Shown here: in pieces, positions 45,131-53,469 of the stretch | Layout of the letters: each line of letters begins with the position of its first letter | Numbering within the stretch: position 1 is the stretch's first letter | Made by a program: the position numbers and the translations under genes | Notes under the pieces: generated by a model | Seen by the model: only the letters and a program-made list of their open reading frames with translations | The model's database searches: none | What the model was told of the DNA's origin: nothing | From: an uncultured Methylococcaceae bacterium | GTDB taxonomy: Bacteria > Pseudomonadota > Gammaproteobacteria > Methylococcales > Methylomonadaceae | Reading direction: 5' to 3' | Assembly: GCA_903873165.1 (NCBI GenBank) | Contig: CAIQNQ010000211.1 | Location: 1 to 58,328 of the forward strand | DNA length: 58,328 bases

Positions 45131-48100
45131 TGACTGATCAACAAAACTCCAAGCCTCATCGTGGCTTGACCACAAAGATTGTTGAAATCTTTACAACCTC
45201 TCAGTTATCTATTTTATTTTTAATCATATCGCTGCTGGCTGGGGCGGCGGCTTTAATGTTAACTTCGCGAGAAGAAGATCCACAGATTGTAGTGCCTGTG
45301 ATGGATGTGTTGATTGAATATCCTGGTGCCTCCAGCGAAGAAGTCGAGAAATTAGTTTCTACTCCCTTGGAAGTTTTACTCAAACAAATTGAAGGCGTGG
45401 AGTATGTTTATTCCATCTCCAAACCCGGTGCAGCCGTTGTAACTGTAAGATACTTGGTTGGTCAGTCTTTTGAGGACAGTTTAGTTAAAACCTGGGATAG
45501 ATTGATGTCTAATCAGCATCTTATTCCTGCGGGTGTCACGCATTGGAAAGTGGCTCCGGTAGAAATAGATAATGTGCCGATCGTTTTGTTGTCATTGTCC
45601 CCACAAAGTTCGCATTATGACGCGATGGCTTTACGTCGTATTGCAGATGAATTAATTGTTTCTTTAAGAACAGTTGCCGATGTTGGTAAAAGTTGGGTCG
45701 TGGGTGGTGAGCAACGCCAAGTATCTATCTATGCTAATCCTGTAAATCTAGCCGCTTATAATTTGACTTTAATGGATATCACGCAGGCACTTGCTAGTGC
45801 TAATGTTAATGTTCAGGCAGGTAGTTTTGAACGTAATAATCATGAAATTGCCTTAGAAGTCGGTCCACATTTTAGTTCGCCAGCAGAGGTTAGTTCATTA
45901 GTCTTAAAGAATATTACGGGACGACCTATTTATTTAAGAGATGTTGCACGTGTTGAGGATGGACCTGCTGACGTAAATCATTATACGCGTATTGGTTTTG
46001 GACCTGCTGTATCTGAAATGCCAACGGTAGGTAAAGCCACTGGCGATCAGCCGCAAGTGGGTCAAGAGCGTCAGATGGTAACGGTAGCGGTCGCTAAACG
46101 TAAAGGCAGTAATGCGGTAGATGTGGCTAAAGCCGTCATCGCAAATGCAGAAAGCCTGCGAGGTACTTTAATTCCAGAAGATGTATTGCTAACCATTACG
46201 CGTGATTATGGTGAAACGGCGAATCATAAAGTCAACGAATTGGTGAAGCATTTAAGTTTTGCAATCGTTATTATTGTGGTGTTATTGGCGTTCTCTTTGG
46301 GATTAAAGGAATCTTTTATTGTTTCGATCGCCGTGCCGATGACTTTGGCACTCACTTTATTATTGGATTATATTTCTGGCTATAGTATTAATCGGGTTAC
46401 CTTATTTGCTTTGATTTTATCCCTAGGTTTATTGGTTGATGATCCTATAGTGGATGTGGAGAATATTCATCGACATTATAAATTGCGTAAAGAATCGCCT
46501 TTACAAGCTTTATTAACAGCGGTTGATGAAGTCAGGCCGCCGACTATTTTGGCGACCTTTACCGTTATCGTTTCATTTTTACCGATGTTTTTTATTACGG
46601 GCATGATGGGGCCATATATGGCACCTATGGCATTTAATGTGCCTATTGCCATGATCGTATCTTTAATTGTTGCCTTTACAGTGACACCTTGGGCAAGCTT
46701 CAAGTTATTGCAAGGTGAGTATCACAAGCACGTTGATGAAGTGCCCGAAGACTTTAAACAGAGTGCCATTTATAAAATGTACCGTTCTGCTTTAGGGCCT
46801 TTGTTAGCCACTACTGGGCGTGCTAAATTATTTTTACTTGTGGTGTTTATTGCTTTCGTAGGTTCAACTTTGTTGGCCGTCACTCGCGCTGTGCCACTTA
46901 AATTGTTGCCGTTCGATAATAAAAACGAATTGCAAATCATGATAGATATGCCACGCGGTGCGAGTTTAGAGAATACTGATCAAGTCGCGCGTGCTTTAGG
47001 TAGTTACTTGGCTACCGTTAATGAGGTGACGGATTATCAAACATACACTGGCTTAGCCGCGCCTATGGATTTTAATGGTATGGTGCGCCATTATTATTTA
47101 CGTAGTGGCGGACATTTGGGAGAAGTGCGTCTTAATTTATTACCCAAAGATCAAAGAGAGCAGCAGTCTCATGAAATAGCTTTACGTATTAGACCTGAGA
47201 TAGAAAAAATTGCTAAACACTATGGCGCGAATCTTAAGATTGTTGAGATTCCACCCGGTCCGCCAGTGCTTTCAGATTTGGTCGCCGAAGTGTATGGGCC
47301 ACCAGAGGCGAGTATAGACAGTTTAATATCGGTTTCTAAACGCATTAGAGCGGATATGGAAAAAACCGAAGGTGTAGTGGATGTGGATGATTTCTCTGAA
47401 GCAGCACATGACAAAGTACGATTTAATCTGAACAGAGAAAAAGCCGCCTTATCGGGTGTAAGTGTTGCGCAGGTGGCAGAAACCTTACAGATAGCACTGG
47501 CAGGAAAACAAGTGGGTAGTGTGCATTTAGATAGTGAACGGCAAGCCTTAGATGTAAATTTGCAATTACCTCGGGAATTACGCTCCTCAGAACTTGATTT
47601 ATTGGCGTTACGGGTAAGAACAGATACGGGCGCATTAATCCCTTTAAGTGAAATTGGTACAGCGTCAACAGTGGTTGAAGATCAGCCTATTTTTCATAAG
47701 AATTTACAGCGTGTTGCTTATGTTGTTGCCAGTATGGCGGGACGTAGTCCAGTTGAAGCCGTATTTGATCTTAATGATGTTTTAGCAGAACGACCATTAC
47801 CTAAGGGTTATAAGGCAGAGTTAGCAGGTGAAGGTGAGTGGAAAATTACCGTTGATGTGTTTCGTGACCTTGGCTTGGCTTTTGCGGCAGCCTTGGTGAT
47901 GATCTACGTTTTATTGGTGGGTCAAACGGGTTCTTTAACGGTGCCTTTGGTGATGATGATTGCCATACCGCTCACTGTTATTGGCATTATGCCGGGCTTT
48001 TGGATATTAAATCAATTGATGACCACGCCGATTGCCGGTTATCCTAATCCTATCTATTTTACGGCTACCGCGATGATAGGCATGATTGCCTTAGCCGGTA

Positions 48101-48387
48101 TTGTGGTTAGAAACTCTATTATATTAATTGATTTTATTGAGCGGTTACGCGCTCAAACGGGCGTAACTTTAACGGATGCCTTAATAGAAGCCGGGGCTAT
48201 TCGCCTAAGACCTATCTTTTTAACGGCAGGTGCAGCTATGTTTGGTGCCTTTGTGATTATCTTAGATCCTATATTTTCTGGCTTGGCGTGGAGCTTTATT
48301 TTTGGGATTTTTGCATCGACTTTATTTTCGTTGCTGGTTATCCCGGTGGTTTATTTCTTAATAAATAGAGATAAGACGGTAGGTTGA
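45130..48387 (+). CDS. RND efflux permease (AcrB family)
   Basis: A 1085-residue inner-membrane proton/drug antiporter with 12 helices. The proton-relay aspartates are Asp437 and Asp438 (LSLGLLVDDPIVDVENIHRH). GASSEEVEKLVSTPLE and the C-terminal GMIALAGIVVRNSIILIDF are AcrB-family motifs. There is no heavy-metal (CzcA) signature, so an organic-compound pump is more likely; substrate unknown. It is coupled to a DUF599 gene at its 3' end. Confidence 0.92.
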   Translation: MTDQQNSKPHRGLTTKIVEIFTTSQLSILFLIISLLAGAAALMLTSREEDPQIVVPVMDVLIEYPGASSEEVEKLVSTPLEVLLKQIEGVEYVYSISKPGAAVVTVRYLVGQSFEDSLVKTWDRLMSNQHLIPAGVTHWKVAPVEIDNVPIVLLSLSPQSSHYDAMALRRIADELIVSLRTVADVGKSWVVGGEQRQVSIYANPVNLAAYNLTLMDITQALASANVNVQAGSFERNNHEIALEVGPHFSSPAEVSSLVLKNITGRPIYLRDVARVEDGPADVNHYTRIGFGPAVSEMPTVGKATGDQPQVGQERQMVTVAVAKRKGSNAVDVAKAVIANAESLRGTLIPEDVLLTITRDYGETANHKVNELVKHLSFAIVIIVVLLAFSLGLKESFIVSIAVPMTLALTLLLDYISGYSINRVTLFALILSLGLLVDDPIVDVENIHRHYKLRKESPLQALLTAVDEVRPPTILATFTVIVSFLPMFFITGMMGPYMAPMAFNVPIAMIVSLIVAFTVTPWASFKLLQGEYHKHVDEVPEDFKQSAIYKMYRSALGPLLATTGRAKLFLLVVFIAFVGSTLLAVTRAVPLKLLPFDNKNELQIMIDMPRGASLENTDQVARALGSYLATVNEVTDYQTYTGLAAPMDFNGMVRHYYLRSGGHLGEVRLNLLPKDQREQQSHEIALRIRPEIEKIAKHYGANLKIVEIPPGPPVLSDLVAEVYGPPEASIDSLISVSKRIRADMEKTEGVVDVDDFSEAAHDKVRFNLNREKAALSGVSVAQVAETLQIALAGKQVGSVHLDSERQALDVNLQLPRELRSSELDLLALRVRTDTGALIPLSEIGTASTVVEDQPIFHKNLQRVAYVVASMAGRSPVEAVFDLNDVLAERPLPKGYKAELAGEGEWKITVDVFRDLGLAFAAALVMIYVLLVGQTGSLTVPLVMMIAIPLTVIGIMPGFWILNQLMTTPIAGYPNPIYFTATAMIGMIALAGIVVRNSIILIDFIERLRAQTGVTLTDALIEAGAIRLRPIFLTAGAAMFGAFVIILDPIFSGLAWSFIFGIFASTLFSLLVIPVVYFLINRDKTVG

Positions 48388-49034
48388 TGACAGTGAATTA
48401 TGATTTGATCGCCTTTATAGTGAGTACGGTTTTAATACTGACCTACTATTTATCTTTAAAGGGGTTAGTGCGTAGTAAACCAGAAAGAAGCGTGCATACA
48501 TTCAATGCTAAAGTTCGAGTTGAATGGGTTAATAAGGTAATGGGTAACGATAATATGAATATATTAGCCGTCCAAACCTTACGTAACTCAGTAATGGCAG
48601 CCAACTTTATGGCATCAACGTCAATCTTATTAATAATGGGTGCTTTAAATCTAAGTGATAAAGTTCAACAATGGGTGTCCTTATGGCCCTTAAGTGCAAC
48701 ACTGCAGGGTTATTCAGCAGACATCTGGCAAATTAAATTAGGCTTGTTACTGCTAGATTTTGCCGTTGCGTTCTATTATTTTTCTATGGCTATTCGACTC
48801 TTTAATCATGTGGGTTATATGATTAACCTGCCTAGAGAAACGACGGTTTGTAATGATTTGTTCAAACAAACGTGTGCTTATTTGAATAAGGCGGGACGTT
48901 ATTATTCTTTAGGTACGCGTGCTTTCTTTTTAAGCTTGCCGATTATCCTGTGGTTCTTTGGACCGCATTTTTTAATAGTAGGGACATTAATATTGATGTG
49001 TGGACTTATTGTATTGGATAAAGTGCCTAGCTAG
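48387..49034 (+). CDS. DUF599 membrane protein
   Basis: A 215-residue integral membrane protein of the DUF599 family: VRVEWVNKVMGNDNMNILAV, QTLRNSVMAANFMASTSILL and a C-terminal pair of helices. ATG 48387 overlaps the permease stop (TGATG). Function unknown; coupling to the efflux operon suggests an accessory role. Confidence 0.85.
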   Translation: MTVNYDLIAFIVSTVLILTYYLSLKGLVRSKPERSVHTFNAKVRVEWVNKVMGNDNMNILAVQTLRNSVMAANFMASTSILLIMGALNLSDKVQQWVSLWPLSATLQGYSADIWQIKLGLLLLDFAVAFYYFSMAIRLFNHVGYMINLPRETTVCNDLFKQTCAYLNKAGRYYSLGTRAFFLSLPIILWFFGPHFLIVGTLILMCGLIVLDKVPS

Positions 49035-49122
49035 ATTGCTAATAATGTTTTTATAGCTATAAACTTAATGTCTAAATTTGGATTTTTATCTATAAAGGTT
49101 GAGATGGTAATTGGGAGAAAAT

Positions 49123-49350
49123 ATGAGTAAAAAAATAGTTCTAATGTTTTATCTAGGTTTTATCAGCGTAACCGCCCCTACAATGGTTGTATCAGCTAGC
49201 TTAAATAATGAGAGTTCTTACAGTGACTCAAAATCTCAGTCTTTGCACAGAGGTACTGAGAATACTGATGAATCTCAAATTAGCTTTTTTGTTGTACCCG
49301 CTGTCGTTGTCGGGTTATCCTTAGCCTTCCTATTTTTCAATAGAAAGTGA
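49123..49350 (+). CDS. Small exported protein with C-terminal membrane anchor
   Basis: A 75-residue protein: signal peptide (MSKKIVLMFYLGFISVTAPT, cleavage near VSA-SL), a short Ser/Asn/Asp/Glu-rich segment, then one helix (FFVVPAVVVGLSLAFLFFNR) ending in Lys. The layout resembles a miniature sorting signal but lacks a PEP or VPLP motif. GGGAGAAAAT precedes ATG 49123. No family recognised. Confidence 0.55.
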   Translation: MSKKIVLMFYLGFISVTAPTMVVSASLNNESSYSDSKSQSLHRGTENTDESQISFFVVPAVVVGLSLAFLFFNRK

Positions 49351-49456
49351 TTGTTATGTTTAAACGATATGAGGTTTTTTTAAAATCTTATCCTATTTAT
49401 ATTTAATCAATCTGATAGCAAAAAAACCTAACTACTTTAAAAGATAATAAAATTTT

Positions 49457-50113
49457 ATGGATACTGATTTTTGGATTGAAAGTTGGAGTCAAAATAGAAT
49501 TGGTTTCCATCAAAAAGACTTTAATAAACATCTTGTCAAGTTTTGGGAACAATTAAATATACCAAATGACGGTATGGTCTTTGTGCCGTTATGTGGCAAG
49601 AGCCTTGATCTTCTATGGTTAAAACAACAAGGTCATCATGTTGTTGGTATAGAAGTCAGTGAGCTTGCAGTAAGCACATTTTTTTCTGAGAATAACTTAG
49701 ATTATACTCAGAGTCAGCAAGATAATTTAGTTCGGTGGGAATCTGAACAGTTAATTATATGGCAGGGTGATTTTTTTAATTTAAATCAACATCAGCTAAA
49801 TAATGTAGCGGGTGTTTTTGACCGCGCATCACTAGTTGCTCTCCCTGTTGCGTTGCGCGAGAAATATGCCCAACATTTGAAAAATATTTTACCTAATAAT
49901 ACCCAGATCTTATTGCTTACCTTTGAGTATGATCAGGCTAAAAAAGTTGGACCACCTTTTTCAGTGAGTGAGGCTGATGTTCAGGCACTTTATGAGGATA
50001 AGTATAAAATTAAATTATTATTTCAAGAAGACGTTATTAATGACTATCCTCAGTTTAAAGATCAAGGCTTAAATAGCCTGGAGGAAAAGATTTTTTTACT
50101 CAAGCCCTATTGA
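49457..50113 (+). CDS. tpm: Thiopurine/thiol S-methyltransferase (TPMT family)
   Basis: A 218-residue SAM-dependent methyltransferase with the Tpm signatures MDTDFWIESWSQNRIGFHQK, VFVPLCGKSLDLLWLKQQGH and VFDRASLVALP. Bacterial members methylate thiopurines, selenium or tellurium compounds and possibly other thiols. Convergent with the carbonic anhydrase gene. Proximity to the sulfur genes makes a thiol substrate plausible, but that is inference. Confidence 0.9.
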   Translation: MDTDFWIESWSQNRIGFHQKDFNKHLVKFWEQLNIPNDGMVFVPLCGKSLDLLWLKQQGHHVVGIEVSELAVSTFFSENNLDYTQSQQDNLVRWESEQLIIWQGDFFNLNQHQLNNVAGVFDRASLVALPVALREKYAQHLKNILPNNTQILLLTFEYDQAKKVGPPFSVSEADVQALYEDKYKIKLLFQEDVINDYPQFKDQGLNSLEEKIFLLKPY

Positions 50114-50156
50114 TGATCGATCAATAGTACGATTAACACTTGGTGTGTTAAAGCAT

Positions 50157-50196
50157 CCTTAATGCTGCTTTAGAGGCTCGTAAAGCAGCATTAAGG
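50157..50196. terminator. Bidirectional terminator between tpm and the carbonic anhydrase
   Basis: Perfect 16-bp stem CCTTAATGCTGCTTTA (50157-50172) / TAAAGCAGCATTAAGG (50181-50196) with an 8-base loop, between convergent genes. T-runs are short on both sides. Confidence 0.75.
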
Positions 50197-50206
50197 TCTT
50201 TCGGAT

Positions 50207-50788
50207 TTAGGCTACTTTACCTGCTGCAGTCGCTTCTGGTACTTCAATTAATCTACCTGTAGTGCATTCATAGATATAACCATAAACTGGGATATCAGAT
50301 GGCACTAATGGGTGGTTTTTGATACGTAGTACATCTTCTAAAACACTGGCAGTTTGTTCTTTTATGGTTAACCAGTTGATGTAACTGCCTTCAGCAGAAC
50401 CATGACCTTCACAGCAATCATGCCAGCCATTTTCATCGATTGAGGCAGTTTTTAAGCTGCTTGCCAACAAATCACTCATGATCTCATTGTTAAACAATTC
50501 CATACCGCAATTCGTGTGGTGAATAACAAACCACTCACGAGTACCTAATAATTTGTAAGAAATAACCAAAGAACGGATAGCATCATCACTGGCACGACCG
50601 CCAGCATTACGAATAACATGCGCATCACCTTCTGATAAGCCAGCATATTTAGCTGGATCTAAACGTGCATCCATACACGTTAAGATGGCAAACTGCCTTG
50701 CAGGTGGCAGGGCTAACTCACCTTTGTCACCAAAGTTGTTTACATAATCTCTGTTTGCAGATAAAACTTCGTTTAATATTTTGCTCAT
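50207..50788 (-). CDS. Beta-class carbonic anhydrase
   Basis: Zinc enzyme interconverting CO2 and bicarbonate. From ATG 50788 ([20 protein letters not shown]) it has 193 residues; an upstream in-frame ATG at 50818 is less likely. Zinc ligands and dyad: CMDARLDP (Cys38, Asp40, Arg42) and HHTNCGM (His91, Cys94). Short beta-CA of the type in which the zinc-bound water pairs with Asp-Arg. Divergent from a LysR regulator gene, a classic arrangement for control. Confidence 0.9.
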   Translation of the reverse strand: MSKILNEVLSANRDYVNNFGDKGELALPPARQFAILTCMDARLDPAKYAGLSEGDAHVIRNAGGRASDDAIRSLVISYKLLGTREWFVIHHTNCGMELFNNEIMSDLLASSLKTASIDENGWHDCCEGHGSAEGSYINWLTIKEQTASVLEDVLRIKNHPLVPSDIPVYGYIYECTTGRLIEVPEATAAGKVA

Positions 50789-50962
50789 AAAATTCTCGCT
50801 TTTATAATTATTAGGCAATAAAAAACCGTTTTAACTGGCCAAAGAATTAACCTATTAAAACGGCATATAACTATCTCCGAGCGCAAGTATACATTAATAG
50901 ATATAAGTGGGTAATAGGTCTATAAATTTATAAAATATAAACTTTAAGTTTATAATGCGCAC

Positions 50963-51868
50963 ATGGATAAATTAAATAATATGCGGGTTTTTTGTCGTAT
51001 TGTGGAATTAGGTACTTTTGCTGCAGTAGCGCGCGAAATGAATCTTTCTGCAATGATGATTAGTAAATATATGACTCAATTAGAAGAGTCATTGGGCGTT
51101 GCTTTATTAAATAGAACCACACGTCAAATTAGCTTAACCGAAGCGGGTGAAATTTATTTTCATCGAAGCAAACAGCTCATGGATGATTTTGCAGAATTAG
51201 ATGAGCATACATCCCAATTAGGTCAACATGTTAAAGGTACTTTAAAAATTAGTGCTCCTATAGATTTTGGTGGTCTTTATATGGTGAGTGCTATTGAGGC
51301 TTATCTGCAAAAATATCAAGATGTTAGGGTGTTGATGACGTTACATAATAATCGGGTTGATTTAAGTAAGGGTAGTTTCGATTTATCCTTATTAGTTACT
51401 GTGAGTTTAGATTTAGGTGTGGTGGCTAGAAAACTTGCAGAAACTCGTTTATGTACTTACGCTTCTCCTGAATATATTGAAAAATATGGTATGCCTGAAC
51501 ATATTGATCAATTAACATCCCATCGATGTTTACTTTATATTGATACGCCGCATCATGATTACTGGTTATTTAATCAAGACGCGCAAGAAGTCAAAGTTAA
51601 GCCCAACTGGCATTTTTGTTCAAATAATGGTCGAGCATTGTGTCAGGCTGCGGCATTAGGCATGGGAATTACGCAAGTGCCCGAAATATCCGCGCTTAAT
51701 TATGTCCAACAAGGCAAACTAATAGAAATTTTGCAAGATTTTAGAATCCCTCCTTTAACCATTTACGCTACCTATTTACAGAGACGTTTTTTACCGGCTA
51801 AGCTAACAACATTCGTTGATTTTATGGTGGAATATTTCGCAGAGTTAACACCCAATGAAATGTTTTAG
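50963..51868 (+). CDS. LysR-family transcriptional regulator
   Basis: A 301-residue regulator. Residues 1-60 form the winged helix-turn-helix (MDKLNNMRVFCRIVELGTFA, AVAREMNLSAMMISKYMTQL), followed by an effector domain starting GTLKISAPIDFG. It is divergent from the carbonic anhydrase gene (175 bases between starts) and upstream of mtoX on the same strand, so it may control either or both. Confidence 0.9.
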   Translation: MDKLNNMRVFCRIVELGTFAAVAREMNLSAMMISKYMTQLEESLGVALLNRTTRQISLTEAGEIYFHRSKQLMDDFAELDEHTSQLGQHVKGTLKISAPIDFGGLYMVSAIEAYLQKYQDVRVLMTLHNNRVDLSKGSFDLSLLVTVSLDLGVVARKLAETRLCTYASPEYIEKYGMPEHIDQLTSHRCLLYIDTPHHDYWLFNQDAQEVKVKPNWHFCSNNGRALCQAAALGMGITQVPEISALNYVQQGKLIEILQDFRIPPLTIYATYLQRRFLPAKLTTFVDFMVEYFAELTPNEMF

Positions 51869-51918
51869 TAACAAATAGGTTAAGGTCATTTAATTGAAAA
51901 CAAGCCGTGGTGTTTAAG

Positions 51919-51959
51919 CAAGCAGTATAAAAAACAAAAATTATTATATATACTGCTTG
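51919..51959. promoter_or_regulatory. Hairpin between lysR and mtoX
   Basis: CAAGCAGTATA (51919-51929) / TATACTGCTTG (51949-51959), perfect 11-bp stem with a 19-base A-rich loop. No T-run after it. It could end the lysR transcript or be a regulator site before mtoX, whose ATG (52015) has GAGGGGGG nearby. Confidence 0.45.
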
Positions 51960-52014
51960 GGTATTTATCTCTATTACAACAACAATATAATTACATTTTA
52001 ATTGAGGGGGGATT

Positions 52015-53337
52015 ATGAATTTTAAAATAACTACGTTGAGTGCGGCTTTCTTATTAAGCATGGCTAGTCTTTCTGCTAATGCTGATGAAACCTGTGCTTC
52101 GCCCTATATGGCTAAGATTACTGGTCAAGAAGATTTCGTTTATATTTGGACTTTAGGCGCAGAAGGCGTGGGTGACGAACAAGACAAACTCGTGACTGTT
52201 GATGTGAATCCTAAGTCTGTTCAATACGGTAAAGTGATTGGCAGTTTATCGGTCGGTGGTCGAAATGAAGCGCATCATTCAGATTTTACAGATGATCGTA
52301 AATTTCTATGGGCCGGTGGCTTGGACACCAGCAAGATATTTATCTTTGATGTGGCAACCGATCCAGCTAAGCCAACATTGACTAAAACGATTACCGATTT
52401 TGTGGCTAAAAGTGGCGGTGTAGTTGGGCCACATAGTTTGTATGCCTTGCCAGGACGGATGATTATTACCGCTTTATCTAACAATAAAGATCATGGTGGG
52501 CGTACAGCTCTAGTTGAATATAGCAATGCAGGCGATTATATAGCGACTTATTGGTTACCGACTGACAGTAATTTAGAGGGTGCTATTAAATCTGGAAAAT
52601 ATGCTGATGGTTACAATTACGATGTCAGAGTGTTACCGCGTAAAAACTTGATGCTAACGTCTTCATTTACGGGTTGGTCAAACTATATGATGGATTTCGG
52701 TAAAATGTTAGCCGATCCAGAAGCCATGAAGCGTTTTGGTAACACTGTCGTGCAATGGGATTTAAGCAGTCGTCAACCTAAAAAAGTATTTGACGTACCT
52801 GGAGCGCCATTAGAAATTCGTTGTGCTTGGGATGAAAAGCATAACTATTGCTTTACCAGTACTGCGCTGACTTCAAAAATCTGGTTGATTTATCAAGATG
52901 AGAAGAACGAATGGCAAGCAAAAGATGTCGCTGATATTGGGGAGCCTGCCAAAATTCCATTGCCCGTGGATATTTCAATTTCAAGTGATGATCAAAGCTT
53001 ATGGGTGAATACGTTTATGGATGGCAAAACTCGTCGTTTTGATATCAGTGATCCATTTCATCCAAAACAAGTATTCGAACAAAAAATCGGTGCTCAAGTG
53101 AATATGGTTTCATCCAGTTGGGATGGTAAAAGACTCTATTTTACCTCATCATTATTGGCTAACTGGGATAAAAAAGGTGCTGATAATGAACAGTACTTTA
53201 AATCTTATAGCTGGGATGGTACTAAGTTGATAGAACAATTCTCAATTGATTTTACTAAAGAAAAGTTGGGTAGAGCACATCAAATGCGCTTTGGTGCTTA
53301 CTCATTATATGGCAAAGAAGCTAAAGTTAAACTGTAA
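52015..53337 (+). CDS. mtoX: Methanethiol oxidase (SBP56 family)
   Basis: Selenium-binding-protein-56-like enzyme that oxidises methanethiol to formaldehyde, H2S and H2O2. 440 residues with a signal peptide (ASLSANA-DE near 23), consistent with periplasmic action. CASPYMAKITGQEDFVYIWT, GGRNEAHHSDFTDD, VGPHSLYALPG and the C-terminal GRAHQMRFGAYSLYG are family features, the histidines being copper-site candidates. AGGGGGGATT precedes the ATG. The next gene encodes a SCO plus di-haem protein, the usual partners of mtoX. Confidence 0.9.
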   Translation: MNFKITTLSAAFLLSMASLSANADETCASPYMAKITGQEDFVYIWTLGAEGVGDEQDKLVTVDVNPKSVQYGKVIGSLSVGGRNEAHHSDFTDDRKFLWAGGLDTSKIFIFDVATDPAKPTLTKTITDFVAKSGGVVGPHSLYALPGRMIITALSNNKDHGGRTALVEYSNAGDYIATYWLPTDSNLEGAIKSGKYADGYNYDVRVLPRKNLMLTSSFTGWSNYMMDFGKMLADPEAMKRFGNTVVQWDLSSRQPKKVFDVPGAPLEIRCAWDEKHNYCFTSTALTSKIWLIYQDEKNEWQAKDVADIGEPAKIPLPVDISISSDDQSLWVNTFMDGKTRRFDISDPFHPKQVFEQKIGAQVNMVSSSWDGKRLYFTSSLLANWDKKGADNEQYFKSYSWDGTKLIEQFSIDFTKEKLGRAHQMRFGAYSLYGKEAKVKL

Positions 53338-53375
53338 GTCTGTGTTGATTTAAAAAGCGGTTCCTGCATTTTAAT

Positions 53376-53409
53376 GCCCTCTTCTGTACTGCGGTGCTAT
53401 GAAGAGGGC
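53376..53409 (+). terminator. Hairpin after mtoX
   Basis: GCCCTCTTC (53376-53384) / GAAGAGGGC (53401-53409), perfect 9-bp stem with a 16-base loop, about 40 bases after mtoX. No T-run, so it may lower rather than stop read-through to the next gene. Confidence 0.5.
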
Positions 53410-53469
53410 GTTCAAGAAATAGTAAACCTATTCCCATGTGACACCCTCATTTACAGGGCACAAAGCCTC

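Noticed and set aside
53374-53469. Upstream extension of the SCO-peroxidase protein by 32 residues
   Set aside because: It reads through the mtoX hairpin and would hide the clear signal peptide starting at 53470.
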